Positions 44,079 through 53,519 are shown, counted from the stretch's first letter. The stretch: 64,000 nt of DNA from JAYZDF01 sp036337945 (GCA_036337945.1 JAYZDF010000010.1:1-64000), one strand, 5' to 3'. A program made the numbers and translations. The notes: a model not told the origin generated them from the sequence alone.

Positions 44079-44113
44079 TTTGATACAACCGCTTATTCTA
44101 GGGAGTTAGTGTC

Positions 44114-44512
44114 GTGTCTCATCAAAAAGTAAGAATTGGATTTCTCCTCGCAGGGCTTACGAATTTTTGCATAGTTATCTTCAGTCGAGGCTATTCCAAT
44201 TCTCTGGGGGTCATTGACCCTCATTTTGATAGTACTGGGTGCCTATTGATTACGCTTTGGGGCGCTGCGTATATCAGTATTGCCCGTGATTATGCTCGGG
44301 TTCCATGGCTCCCAATTGTTTTCGGCTTCGAGAAATTATTGTACGTGAGCCGATGGATTCTATTCTTGGCAAGTAATCCTGACTTTGGAGCCATCTGGGA
44401 AACAGATCCTTTGGCTACCATCTTCTTTGGAATTTACGGTGTCGTTGATGGGCTGTATTGTTTATTCTTTTTGTATGCCGGATTTACATCCTTGAAGAAC
44501 CAAGACATCTGA
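44114..44512 (+). CDS. Small four-helix membrane protein
   Basis: 132 residues from GTG with a GGGAG ribosome binding site about 10 nt upstream. Four predicted membrane helices (VRIGFLLAGLTNFCIVIF; TGCLLITLWGAAYISI; IVFGFEKLLYVSRWILFL; IFFGIYGVVDGLYCLFFLYAGF). No enzyme motif. The family is unknown to me. Confidence 0.7.
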   Translation: MSHQKVRIGFLLAGLTNFCIVIFSRGYSNSLGVIDPHFDSTGCLLITLWGAAYISIARDYARVPWLPIVFGFEKLLYVSRWILFLASNPDFGAIWETDPLATIFFGIYGVVDGLYCLFFLYAGFTSLKNQDI

Positions 44513-44517
44513 CCCGT

Positions 44518-44958
44518 TCACTCAACTCGAACGATAAAGCGCGTCTTACCAATGTTAATTACATCTCCGTCGGTCAGATCAGCATCGCTTATTTTTTGGC
44601 CGTTTACCAATGTGCCGTTGGTTGAGATCAAGTCGACAATTGAAGGTCCTTGTTCATCTACGAAGACCATAGCGTGCGTTCGAGATATTTTCTCATCGTC
44701 CAAAAGAATATCCCTACCTCTACGAAAAGAACCTATTCGCATTTTTTCCGAATCATCTGTTTTTTGTACTGGCCGACCTTCTAAATGTTCTTCTACGCAT
44801 TTAAGGTCATCCGGATCGAGAAGCATATCGCCTTCTATGGAAAGTTGAACGGTTGCATTCTTGTTCCCAACACGACCAATTGCGCGATAGGACCGGTTCT
44901 CGATTTCGTAACGTGTTCCTTGACTAGGACCCTTATCTACTTCGACCAATACCTTCAC
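44518..44958 (-). CDS. FHA domain protein
   Basis: 146 residues. The C-terminal FHA domain has RIGSFRRGRDILLDDEKISRTHAMVF and STNGTLVNGQ: the Gly-Ser-Arg, Ser-Arg-x-His and Asn-Gly-Thr phosphothreonine-binding residues are intact. The N-terminal ~60 residues have a weaker similar pattern. It could read out the Ser/Thr kinase encoded about 13 kb away. It overlaps the upstream lipoprotein gene by 4 nt. Confidence 0.88.
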   Translation of the reverse strand: MKVLVEVDKGPSQGTRYEIENRSYRAIGRVGNKNATVQLSIEGDMLLDPDDLKCVEEHLEGRPVQKTDDSEKMRIGSFRRGRDILLDDEKISRTHAMVFVDEQGPSIVDLISTNGTLVNGQKISDADLTDGDVINIGKTRFIVRVE

Positions 44959-45470
44959 TTCGATGACTCTGTAGCGGTCGACACTGTGGCCGTGCCCGCC
45001 GCACTATCTTCTAACGCGTCTCTAGACCTCTTACCAGGTGCCGAACCCGTATTTTCCCCAGATCCAGGACGGTCTAGCTCCCGAAAAGCAATAACTTTCC
45101 AACCTCCATCCCGCTTTGCTGTCATGACTAAGACGCGATTGGTTAGACGTGTGGTGCCGACTGAGGTTTCCAGGCTATAGGTGTGATGAGCCATTTCTTC
45201 ATTCATCTTTCGATGTTCCGGCTCACTGTAATATACCTTTACCTTGGCAGGGTTCAGGGCTCCCTGAGAGCGAGCTTTCTTTGCCAGCTCTTGCTCATTT
45301 TCAATCCTCATCCGTGCAGACGCAGTGGCAAAAGTAAGTGCTTTATCAAAATTAAACTCAAGATAATAGGCATCGACAAACCTGTTGGCTACTGATGCCG
45401 AATCATTGCTTTCTTTGCATGCGAACGTACTTACCGCCAAAAAGATGCTCAGTAATAATCTCAAATTCAT
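44955..45470 (-). CDS. Lipoprotein of unknown function
   Basis: 171 residues from ATG 45470 with GAGG 7 nt upstream; signal MNLRLLLSIFLAVSTFAC is a lipobox. The mature domain (SVANRFVDAYYLEFNFDKALTFA; VKVYYSEPEHRK; GGWKVIAF) resembles a DUF4878/NTF2-like cystatin-type fold seen in lipoproteins. It is coupled to the FHA gene. Confidence 0.75.
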   Translation of the reverse strand: MNLRLLLSIFLAVSTFACKESNDSASVANRFVDAYYLEFNFDKALTFATASARMRIENEQELAKKARSQGALNPAKVKVYYSEPEHRKMNEEMAHHTYSLETSVGTTRLTNRVLVMTAKRDGGWKVIAFRELDRPGSGENTGSAPGKRSRDALEDSAAGTATVSTATESSK

Positions 45471-45539
45471 CAAAATACCTCTTTTGAGTTCACAAGTAAG
45501 ACCCGAACCCTGATTCATGTGGTAACGTGGACTCACGCA

Positions 45540-46064
45540 ATGAGCAAGCAGCCCACAGAACCTAAGCCACAGGCAAAACCACGAACTCCCTCTCTAACTC
45601 GTCAACTTACGGACGTTGAAGAAGCCAATCTGGCCTTCTACGAGGCATTTAACAAGTGTGATGTTGAGCGAATGGAGAAGCTCTGGGCTCAATCACCGTA
45701 CGTACGCTGTATTCATCCCGGATGGGAACCTGTCGTTGGCTGGCCGTCAGTTAGACAGAGCTGGGCAGATGTATTCGAGAGCATGTTGTCGATAGACTTT
45801 AGTCTTGAAGATGTTCATGTTGAGGTCGTCGGACAGTCGGCGCGCGTGAACCTCGTTGCACACGCAAGCGTAACAACAATAGACAATGACGTTTTTCAAA
45901 CAAGCGTGGTCGCAACAACAATCATGGACAAAATTGAAAACGAATGGTTGATCGTCTTGCACCATAGTTCCCATTTACTGGAAGACGATTCAGATCTCGA
46001 ACAACTCGACGGCTTTACCGCAAGTTTGCCTTATACAAACGACGGAAGCTCTCAGCCCAACTAA
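45540..46064 (+). CDS. SnoaL/NTF2-like protein
   Basis: 174 residues from ATG 45540 (frame open to 45519). NTF2-like fold: EEANLAFYEAFNKCDVERMEKLWAQ, VRCIHPGWEPVVGWPSVRQSWADVF and EWLIVLHHSSHL. Members of this superfamily are often small enzymes or binding domains. The substrate is unknown. It is divergent from the lipoprotein/FHA pair. Confidence 0.75.
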   Translation: MSKQPTEPKPQAKPRTPSLTRQLTDVEEANLAFYEAFNKCDVERMEKLWAQSPYVRCIHPGWEPVVGWPSVRQSWADVFESMLSIDFSLEDVHVEVVGQSARVNLVAHASVTTIDNDVFQTSVVATTIMDKIENEWLIVLHHSSHLLEDDSDLEQLDGFTASLPYTNDGSSQPN

Positions 46065-46096
46065 CTTGGTGTTCATTGGATACAGAAAACTTGAAT

Positions 46097-46429
46097 TTAT
46101 GTGACAGCAAAGATGGTGTCTTCCGTCATTTCCAACTCGATAGAAGGCAGCTTTGAACCAGTGCAAGGACCTTTGACGCAAGTTCCATCAGTAACTTCAT
46201 ATTTTGCTCCGTGAGTAGAGCAAACTAGATAACCGTTTATAAGAGGTAGTGACCCTAATCCGCCGTCAAGCGGTATTGCAATATGCTGACAAACATTCCA
46301 GTACGCCCGAAACTGGTCTTTAGATTTAACAAGAACGATGCTTCGGTACGGTGGCTCACCGTCTACAGAGATCAGCTTCGTTTCTCCTTCTTGTAAATCC
46401 TGAAGTTTCGCCAGTTTAATGCGTGACAC
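46097..46429 (-). CDS. Rieske-type [2Fe-2S] protein
   Basis: 110 residues forming a single Rieske domain with AYWNVCQHIAIPLDGGLG (Cys-x-His) and YLVCSTHGAKYEVTDGTCVKGPC (Cys-x2-His) binding a [2Fe-2S] cluster. No signal peptide, so a cytoplasmic ferredoxin-type electron carrier or the small component of a dioxygenase. No oxygenase gene is adjacent. Confidence 0.9.
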   Translation of the reverse strand: MSRIKLAKLQDLQEGETKLISVDGEPPYRSIVLVKSKDQFRAYWNVCQHIAIPLDGGLGSLPLINGYLVCSTHGAKYEVTDGTCVKGPCTGSKLPSIELEMTEDTIFAVT

Positions 46430-46535
46430 ACTAAGGCATTATCCTTTGTAAACCAAAGAATCAAAGGGTGAGACTTAAAAACCTCATCGTACAAAGTCCG
46501 ATGTCAACCGTTGCCTCGTCCGATATCACGTACGA

Positions 46536-48044
46536 GTGCAAGTGCTAAATGGTTCAAAAAGAGTGATTGCGGGCGTTTGTATGCTTTTGTTCGCATGCTC
46601 TGAAAGTCCGAACAGTTTCAATCCAGCGCTCGAGCTCGCAACTGACGCCGAACCAGTTGAAATCTCGCCGCACGATGGGGATATTCTCACGATAGATGCA
46701 GGAAGTATGCTTGCCGACAGCTCGATGCCTGAGGAACGTGAACCCGACTGTGCTGGCGAGGATTGTGGAGAGAACGCGTACTGCGACATGGAAGTCAACG
46801 AATGTCGGTGTCTTGATGGATATCGTGGATCGCCTCCAGACGCTTGCACCAAAATCCCTGTGCCTACCGGCTGGATTGGCAGCGCATGCAACAATAATGA
46901 TGACTGCCGATACGAGGGAGGCTTTTGCCAAGAGGCACCCAACTTTCCTGATGGACACTGCACGTTGAGTTGTACACGCTATTGCCCAGACCGAGCAGAT
47001 GAGCCCGTTACCTTTTGCGCCGAAGCAGATCCAGAACAAGCAGGACAATGCTTCTCACGCTGTGACACCTCGATTTTTCCATCAAACGGGGGTTGTCGCG
47101 AAAACTATAGCTGTCAAGTTTGGCCTCGCTTCAACGAATCGAGTGTCATTCGAAATATTTGTGTTCCCACAGCATGGCTAGAAAACCTGCCATGTACGGA
47201 CACTCTTAATTTTGCCGGAAACAACGATTGCTACCTGAATATGGTGAGCTTTGAAAATGACGAACTTAGACATTTGAGTGAGGCCATTCTCAAAGGTTCG
47301 AGTTCGGCAACAACTGCGCAGGCATGGCTAGAACTCAATTTTAGTTTATCTCAAGACTTCATTACAGATGAACTTGGCCGCACAATTAACCCAAATTATT
47401 CGTCGGGCCACCGAAGAACGTCACCAATGAGAGGCGCAATAGTTCACTACACCGCCGCAGCACGCGAAGATTCTACAATTGGTTATTTTGTGAGTAGCTC
47501 TCCTCATGCGTCCACACATTTCGTAATCGGGAGTCAACGAAACGGACTCATTGTGCAGCTATTCTCTCATCGGCATCGAACCTGGCACGCCGGCTCGGCA
47601 TACAATCATGACCGTTTCGGAATTGATTTCGCAAACGCAGGTTATCTAATCGCTCGTGGTGACGGTGGCTTTGAAGACTATGCGGGTCGCAGATACGACT
47701 TAAACCTGCCTCTATATGGTGACTCTCCGATCGAAGTCAGAAATGGGATTCCTGAAGCTGAACGCAAATACTCCGTTCGCGAACTGTGGCAACCGTACAC
47801 GTATTATCAATTAGTTAGCTTCATCCTGCTAGGTCGTGCACTCGATCAAGTCTACAACCTTGAGCGTAGTGCAATCGAAAGGCATGGAGACGTATCAGCA
47901 AGTCGAGTAGATCCCGGCCCTCATCTACCCTATCGGTTCTTACTCGACGCTATGTTTGACCGAAGCAATGTTTTTGAACTTAGTTGGCTTAACGCATACA
48001 AAGTGGAGCGGGATTGGATTTCAAGACACCCAGAGGCTCGATAA
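46536..48044 (+). CDS. Lipoprotein N-acetylmuramoyl-L-alanine amidase with Cys-rich N-terminus
   Basis: 502 residues from GTG 46536. Lipobox LLFAC (Cys 21). Residues about 70-215 contain some 20 cysteines in EGF-like or similar disulfide-rich modules (EDCGENAYCDMEVNECRCLDGYRG). The C-terminal amidase_2 (PGRP-like) domain has His 304 (AIVHYTAA), His 450 (ERHGDVS) and Asp 459 (RVDPGP) as likely zinc ligands. It would cut the stem peptide from MurNAc in peptidoglycan at the cell surface or periplasm. Confidence 0.88.
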   Translation: MQVLNGSKRVIAGVCMLLFACSESPNSFNPALELATDAEPVEISPHDGDILTIDAGSMLADSSMPEEREPDCAGEDCGENAYCDMEVNECRCLDGYRGSPPDACTKIPVPTGWIGSACNNNDDCRYEGGFCQEAPNFPDGHCTLSCTRYCPDRADEPVTFCAEADPEQAGQCFSRCDTSIFPSNGGCRENYSCQVWPRFNESSVIRNICVPTAWLENLPCTDTLNFAGNNDCYLNMVSFENDELRHLSEAILKGSSSATTAQAWLELNFSLSQDFITDELGRTINPNYSSGHRRTSPMRGAIVHYTAAAREDSTIGYFVSSSPHASTHFVIGSQRNGLIVQLFSHRHRTWHAGSAYNHDRFGIDFANAGYLIARGDGGFEDYAGRRYDLNLPLYGDSPIEVRNGIPEAERKYSVRELWQPYTYYQLVSFILLGRALDQVYNLERSAIERHGDVSASRVDPGPHLPYRFLLDAMFDRSNVFELSWLNAYKVERDWISRHPEAR

Positions 48045-48047
48045 TCG

Positions 48048-48656
48048 CTACTTTGACGAAACCAGCGACAATATTGCTCCGTAAGCCTCTTCGCTCACTT
48101 TCCCAACACGAACACACCTAGTCTTGCCCATTGGATCGACCAGAATATGGACAGGAATGGGAGACATCGATTCAATTCCCAGCGGAGCGAAAAATTTGGG
48201 AACAGATTCAGGAGAATCAAACCAGCCAACCCATCCTGGCATGGGTTGAAGTTTTTTAACAGATGCTACAAGTTTTTCTCCATCTTCGTCCATGCTCCAA
48301 AGCTCAAACTCGAGATGTTTTGATAAGGCGTTCTGCCACTGACGAAACAAAGGAATCTCTTCAACGCAGGGTGCACACCAAGAAGCCCACACGTTCACCC
48401 ATTTCCACTTAGTTGATGATTTTGGTCGGGCCACTATCCCAAGTTCTTCGGGAACTGGTTTAGATGGTGGTGGAACAAAGGCGGGAGCACTCTTTGCATC
48501 GTGAAAGACCTCGCAAAACGCGGCTAGACTCGTCGCTGATTTCTTCTTTTTTTTCGCGACCGCTGCAAACCGTTGCACAGAAGGATTGTCCTGTTTCCTT
48601 TCACTACATGCAAAAGTCCAAACCAAGATAAATGTGAGAACATAAATTCTTCTCAT
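48048..48656 (-). CDS. TlpA-like thioredoxin lipoprotein
   Basis: About 202 residues from ATG 48656 (48665 also possible). Signal with TFAC lipobox. Thioredoxin fold with WASWCAPCVEEIPLF, active-site Cys-x-x-Cys (about 94 and 97). TlpA/ResA-like proteins reduce disulfides in the periplasm. Last gene of the redox operon; it overlaps the OmpA-like gene by a few nt. A Lys-run (KKKKKS) precedes the domain. Confidence 0.85.
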   Translation of the reverse strand: MRRIYVLTFILVWTFACSERKQDNPSVQRFAAVAKKKKKSATSLAAFCEVFHDAKSAPAFVPPPSKPVPEELGIVARPKSSTKWKWVNVWASWCAPCVEEIPLFRQWQNALSKHLEFELWSMDEDGEKLVASVKKLQPMPGWVGWFDSPESVPKFFAPLGIESMSPIPVHILVDPMGKTRCVRVGKVSEEAYGAILSLVSSK

Positions 48657-49339
48657 ATTGCACAATCAATCCATGCAACAAAAGCGCTACGATTGATCTC
48701 CTTCTGGGTACAGTCGTCCTCGCGACTCCGATTCCAAGAGCAAAACTCTGTGCCTAATTGCGCAAATTCTTCTCCAAGCCAAAGTAACCCGACTTGATTT
48801 TTGATGTCTGGGTCATCGAACTTAGTCGTGAGATGCTCAAGAACCGCCCCGGCTCGTAATCTCGATAACTCTTGATTTTTCTTCGCGCCGCCGTCCTGGC
48901 TCGCCCTGGAAACAACAAAAAAGAAACTTGCACCGCGCTGGGCGCTCCAAGCGTTCTCGACAAGTTGTTTAGCTGATTCGTCCAGCATCACTTCATTGGC
49001 ATCGAACTGAATGATAGAGGCTCGGTGAGACAAGGGACGAAATAAAGTGTTGAAGTCATCGCCAGATACAGCAGCGACAGATTTCGCGTCGGTTGGTTTG
49101 CATCCTCGCCCGCCATCGTTAATCAGTCCACAGGCGCCTGCCACTCTTCGCAACACCCTCTTGAGATGAGCAGAACAATATTGGTCCTCGGAAACACTGG
49201 CAATCGCGACCTCACTCGTGGATTCCGAGGCAGCCTCAAGCTCTGTTCTAGCATTTTGGAGCCAACTCAGCTCAAGTCCGGCGGGAATAGTGAATCCCAA
49301 GAAAAGTGCCATTGCAGTATGAGTCGATGCAGTTTTCAT
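48653..49339 (-). CDS. OmpA-like C-terminal domain protein with many cysteines
   Basis: 228 residues, Sec signal or anchor. IIQFDANEVMLDESAKQLVENAW, QELSRLRAGAVLEHL and INRSAFVAWIDC resemble a degenerate OmpA/MotB peptidoglycan-binding domain. At least seven Cys (HLKRVLRRVAGACG...GRGC; EFCSWN; DDC; IDC) make it a good disulfide substrate. It sits between the VKOR-DsbA gene and the TlpA gene with short overlaps. Confidence 0.6.
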   Translation of the reverse strand: MKTASTHTAMALFLGFTIPAGLELSWLQNARTELEAASESTSEVAIASVSEDQYCSAHLKRVLRRVAGACGLINDGGRGCKPTDAKSVAAVSGDDFNTLFRPLSHRASIIQFDANEVMLDESAKQLVENAWSAQRGASFFFVVSRASQDGGAKKNQELSRLRAGAVLEHLTTKFDDPDIKNQVGLLWLGEEFAQLGTEFCSWNRSREDDCTQKEINRSAFVAWIDCAI

Positions 49340-50586
49340 TTTTGACCTCCAGCAGAGAGCATTTGTGCCAAGGTATATTCAAGTCCAAGATCAGTATCTT
49401 CATCGCACACGCGTTTATCGCGAATAAACAATTGCGGAGTCAGAACGGGTATAGCGTTAGAAACTGCCCAACGTAGACTCTTATTGAGTCTACTGCGGAC
49501 TTTTGATGTTCCTAAGCACGCCTTGGTCTTCGGAAAACTTTCCTTGAGTAAAGCACGAAGTTTCTTCTCATCTTTTTTGGCAATATCCATCAACTCTTCC
49601 TGTTTTGAAAAAGCCCAAGTCATAATCTCATCAATCTGACCGGGCGCACAAAGTATCGCCTCACTTACTGCGCAGGCTCCTGGGTGTAACGCTTGGTCGA
49701 CCATCCAGTTGCAAGAGCTATCCAAAGGAAACAGAAGGACGCTGAGGTTGAGGCGCTTTTGCATCCCGCTAATTTCAAGCCTATTTTCGAAAGCACGACA
49801 GGCAGGACATAATGGGTCCAGAACAGTAATCGCAGGTGTGCCGGCTTTGTTTTCGATATAAGGAATGAGGACGCCCTTACGGGCCTTGGTCCTAACAAGT
49901 TTACCGCAGCCTTCCATAACTTTGTCGGATTGCGGGGCAAACATAAAGTAAACCAAAACAATTCCTATAACGTAAGCACAGCCCTGTAAGAACCAAGTTG
50001 TGTATGCAGACTTTTGAGAAAAGACATTCGGGCGGCGCTCGGTGTTCCTGTGAGCAAGAATCACTGCAACAAACATCACGAGAGAAACAACGTAAATGGC
50101 CGCACAGACACTACATATCGCGCCCACTTCCACCACAGAAATTGTTCCGTATATTATGCTCATGAGAAAAGGTAATGCAGAGCCCACAACCAAGAAGCCT
50201 GTCTCGGTTCGTGTCACTTGTTTCCGGCGTGCAGAAAGAAATATCCGAACGCTCATATACGAATACACGGCCAACGCAAGCAGACTTATTGGCAGTCCTC
50301 CCCAGATCGCAGTCCGAAAGAGTGAACTGTAAGGACTCATCATAGCCGTTCTGCAGCCGCTCTCACCAATGGTTGCGCCGGCTCCCGGCAAAACGGAACA
50401 ATGAATAGAGTGTACTTGACGATCAAGATGCGAGATAAAATCTGCGGACGAAATCGCAGCAAATATCGCTCCGAGAATCGCGCATGCCGCTGCTGTATAC
50501 AAAAAGCGGACAACCGTAACGGGCGTCTGTGCATCCGGAACAGTCGCAGCGACGTCTAAAGGTTCATTCTCGAACTGCGAAGTCAT
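49336..50586 (-). CDS. VKOR-DsbA fusion, disulfide-forming membrane enzyme
   Basis: 416 residues. The N-terminal vitamin K epoxide reductase-type domain with five or so helices carries loop Cys 63 and 78 and active CxxC 158/161 (ICSVC). It is followed by a DsbA/thioredoxin-like domain with Cys-Pro-Ala-Cys 260/263 (DPLCPACRAF). In bacteria such fusions use quinones to oxidise periplasmic thiols. It is first in a three-gene operon with OmpA-like and TlpA-like proteins. Confidence 0.92.
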   Translation of the reverse strand: MTSQFENEPLDVAATVPDAQTPVTVVRFLYTAAACAILGAIFAAISSADFISHLDRQVHSIHCSVLPGAGATIGESGCRTAMMSPYSSLFRTAIWGGLPISLLALAVYSYMSVRIFLSARRKQVTRTETGFLVVGSALPFLMSIIYGTISVVEVGAICSVCAAIYVVSLVMFVAVILAHRNTERRPNVFSQKSAYTTWFLQGCAYVIGIVLVYFMFAPQSDKVMEGCGKLVRTKARKGVLIPYIENKAGTPAITVLDPLCPACRAFENRLEISGMQKRLNLSVLLFPLDSSCNWMVDQALHPGACAVSEAILCAPGQIDEIMTWAFSKQEELMDIAKKDEKKLRALLKESFPKTKACLGTSKVRSRLNKSLRWAVSNAIPVLTPQLFIRDKRVCDEDTDLGLEYTLAQMLSAGGQK

Positions 50587-50660
50587 CGCCTAGGTGAAAT
50601 CATAGGCGAAGCGCAAGGTAAAGCAGCGAGAGTCGAAAAGAAGAACAGCAGACGATCAGA

Positions 50661-51293
50661 TTAGGCAGTTTGACCCACCGCGCTCAAGAGTTCGTTGTAG
50701 CTGAGTTTGCCATCTGTTGGTGATTTATCGAGTTTTTCCATAATCCCATCAACCCACATTCCACGAGTGATAAAATTCCCAATCCCAATGTCCCCTAATG
50801 CGTCACTGAGCTCGCTCCGATTCAACGTCCCGTCATTGTCGTTGTCGAAATACTCGAAGGCTTTGTCGTAATCACCGCCGAAACGATCCTGCACAAAGGC
50901 GCTCAATTTGTCTGCTAACTCTTGTTCCCGCGCGTCTCGTTCTTCCACTCCAGCCGATGCAAGAGTCATGTCAGCCGGGTCGGCTGTATCACCGGCCGCG
51001 TCAAACAGAAGATCTTTAGCGAAATCCGCCGGCATCGCTGCAGCTTCTACCGGAGCCAAGGCGGTTGCACCAACCACCGCTGCCCCAACCGCAGGTGCCA
51101 TCATGGTCATAAGAACCGCGGCTCGCGTGCCCCAGGATGTGTCCGCAGTTTCAGCAGTATGCCGAAATCGGGGCGCTTCAAACTTATCTGTGTGTAAGTC
51201 CGGCGCTGATGGTTTCAATTCAGCGCCGGGCGAAGCCCCTTCTTCTGTGCCTTTATTGACCAAAGGCGTATTTGACGAAACAGATCGAACCAT
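50661..51293 (-). CDS. EF-hand protein
   Basis: About 210 residues from ATG 51293 (frame open to 51356; neither start has a clear ribosome binding site). The C-terminal half has one canonical EF-hand loop, DNDNDGTLNRSE (about 150-161), and a second degenerate one, DKSPTDGKLSYNE, that is one residue longer. A hydrophobic Ala/Val segment (about 50-85) may be a membrane anchor or signal. Probably calcium-binding; role unknown. Confidence 0.75.
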   Translation of the reverse strand: MVRSVSSNTPLVNKGTEEGASPGAELKPSAPDLHTDKFEAPRFRHTAETADTSWGTRAAVLMTMMAPAVGAAVVGATALAPVEAAAMPADFAKDLLFDAAGDTADPADMTLASAGVEERDAREQELADKLSAFVQDRFGGDYDKAFEYFDNDNDGTLNRSELSDALGDIGIGNFITRGMWVDGIMEKLDKSPTDGKLSYNELLSAVGQTA

Positions 51294-51386
51294 GATTTGT
51301 GTCACGTAGGTTATCGCAGTTTGCTCCCAATTGGTTGCGTTGACACACAGGTTCATTTACAAGTAGCCCGAATATAGGAAAAACCC

Positions 51387-53519
51387 ATGATTACCCCAGA
51401 CGAAATTGAACTTAATTTCTACGAGAAGTTCTTTATTGCTAGGGATATCGAGCCCTATCCGGTTCAAGAAGAAGCTCTGAATCATATTTTCAATGACGCA
51501 AACATTCTCGTCACCGTTCCCACAGGCACAGGGAAAACGCTGATCGCAAAAGCGGCGATTTATCGTGCTTTCCACATGGGAAAGACAGCTATTTATACAA
51601 CTCCGCTTCGAGCGCTCACTGAAGAAAAGTTTCGAGAACTCTCCGAAGAGTTTGGCGAATCCAATGTTGGATTCGCTACCGGCGACTATCAAGTTAATCC
51701 CGGAGCACCCATCCAAGTTCTCGTCGCAGAAATTCTGTGGAATCAGATTTATGACGACCGAAATCATGCGCCTGCAGACGTCATTATCATGGACGAAGGA
51801 CATTATTTTAACGAACCGAGTCGTGGGCACATTTGGGAGCAATCCATCATTGGACTACACCCCGAATCCCAATTGATCATCCTTTCAGCAACAATTGGAG
51901 CGCCGCAAAGTTTCTGCCAGTGGATATACACGACACGCGGAATAAAGATGGAGCTTGTCCGCTCTACAGAACGACGTATTCCACTCGTGCATGAGTACCG
52001 TGAGCAGTATCTCATTGAATGCGTGAGAGAACTGGCCCGCGACGGAGACTATCCAGCTATCGTTTTTTGCTTTAATCGAAAAGAATGCTTTGAACGAGCA
52101 CGGCTACTGAAGAGTTGCTCACGATTTACAACCAAAGCGGAAATGGAAGAGATCGAAAAAATAGCTCTGAGCGCATTATCAGCTCAGGGACTTAGCCGCG
52201 AATTTCTCCCTCTGCTGAAGCACGGTATCGGAATTCATCACGCTGGCATTCTTCCCCAATACAAACAACTCGTTGAGTCTCTCACGCTAAAGAGACTATT
52301 GAAGTTTATTGTAAGCACAGAAACAATCGCTGCTGGAATCAACTTACCAGCCAAACGAGTGATCTTTCCTTCACTACGAAAGTATATTCGAGGAGGCCCA
52401 AGGATACTGAGACCTGACGAATACCATCAAATGGCGGGAAGAGCGGGACGACCGCAATTCGACTCAGAGGGCATCGCTATCACTCTCGCTCCCGAAGATA
52501 TCGTCCAAGATTTTACGAGAGAGATAAAACAAATTAAGAAGTCCGGACGCCACGTCGACGAAGTCCGAATTAAGAAGAATGCGTATTCCCGAGCGAAAGC
52601 CGAAGCAGCAAAAAGGAAAGATGTTATTTGGTCAGAAGAAGAACATCAAAAACTCATAGAAGGGGAACCGGCTGCTCTCACAAGCCAAACCCAAGTGACC
52701 GCAGAGCAAATTCTTGCGATTGGTTTACCGGACCTAAAAGAAGAATCATTGGTTGAATCCACAGAGGAAAACGGTCTTCAAAACCCGTCTGAGCTCGAGC
52801 CCGCGTACTTGAACCTAAACATTCGTACGGTTATTGATAATCTATTACTGGATGAAGCCAAAAAGCGAGAAGCGCAAAAACAACTCGCGCAAGTCACTGC
52901 GAACCTTCAAGCCATGGGGGTGCTTGATGAAGGCGGAACACAGGTCAAGGGCAAGATGATTGGAGAATTCCGAGGAATCGACGGTCCATTCATCTACTAT
53001 GCCACCGTCAATTACGATCTCGATTACGAGCAGTCACGAGAAATGACCGAATTCTTGGTCGATCACGAGGTCATTCATCGGATTCTCCTCAGAAAAAAAG
53101 AAGAAGCCAAGCGAGCTTGGATAAGAAACCATTTGCGAGAACTCAGAAAGAACTCTCCGCTTACGACTTGGGAAGACGCTGAGGAGGCTTATGAGCAGAA
53201 GCACCCGCGCGAATTCTCGAAGACCGAGAAGATTCATCACGAATTTATTTCAAATCTGCCGCATCCAGAGATCCACGGTGGGAAGACTCAAAAAGAAATA
53301 TGGAAAGAAATGGAAGATAATGAAACCGGCTTCTTTGATTTTGTGATGCAACATGAACTCACAAGAGAAGAAGGAAATTTATTCTCCTACCTATCTAGAG
53401 TCATGAAAACAGCTAAAATGATTCACGAAGTCACTCTGATCGAACATTTCGAAGTCATAGAACGAAACATTCGACACATTTTAGGCCAAGTCGATCAACG
53501 CGTACTGAAAACGAACTAA
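51387..53519 (+). CDS. Ski2-like superfamily 2 helicase
   Basis: 710 residues. Walker A VPTGTGKT (44-51), motif II DEGH (136-139), motif III SAT (167-169), and motifs V/VI in STETIAAGINLPAKRVIF and DEYHQMAGRAGRPQFDSEG, the arrangement of Ski2/Hel308-like helicases. A long charged C-terminal part follows (about 410-710) without recognised domain. The substrate could be DNA or RNA. It is divergent from the EF-hand gene and converges on the PEGA gene. Confidence 0.9.
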   Translation: MITPDEIELNFYEKFFIARDIEPYPVQEEALNHIFNDANILVTVPTGTGKTLIAKAAIYRAFHMGKTAIYTTPLRALTEEKFRELSEEFGESNVGFATGDYQVNPGAPIQVLVAEILWNQIYDDRNHAPADVIIMDEGHYFNEPSRGHIWEQSIIGLHPESQLIILSATIGAPQSFCQWIYTTRGIKMELVRSTERRIPLVHEYREQYLIECVRELARDGDYPAIVFCFNRKECFERARLLKSCSRFTTKAEMEEIEKIALSALSAQGLSREFLPLLKHGIGIHHAGILPQYKQLVESLTLKRLLKFIVSTETIAAGINLPAKRVIFPSLRKYIRGGPRILRPDEYHQMAGRAGRPQFDSEGIAITLAPEDIVQDFTREIKQIKKSGRHVDEVRIKKNAYSRAKAEAAKRKDVIWSEEEHQKLIEGEPAALTSQTQVTAEQILAIGLPDLKEESLVESTEENGLQNPSELEPAYLNLNIRTVIDNLLLDEAKKREAQKQLAQVTANLQAMGVLDEGGTQVKGKMIGEFRGIDGPFIYYATVNYDLDYEQSREMTEFLVDHEVIHRILLRKKEEAKRAWIRNHLRELRKNSPLTTWEDAEEAYEQKHPREFSKTEKIHHEFISNLPHPEIHGGKTQKEIWKEMEDNETGFFDFVMQHELTREEGNLFSYLSRVMKTAKMIHEVTLIEHFEVIERNIRHILGQVDQRVLKTN

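Noticed and set aside
46526..47048. Minus-strand frames antisense to the amidase lipoprotein
   Set aside because: Cys-rich coding on the plus strand explains the open frames; no family seen on the minus strand.
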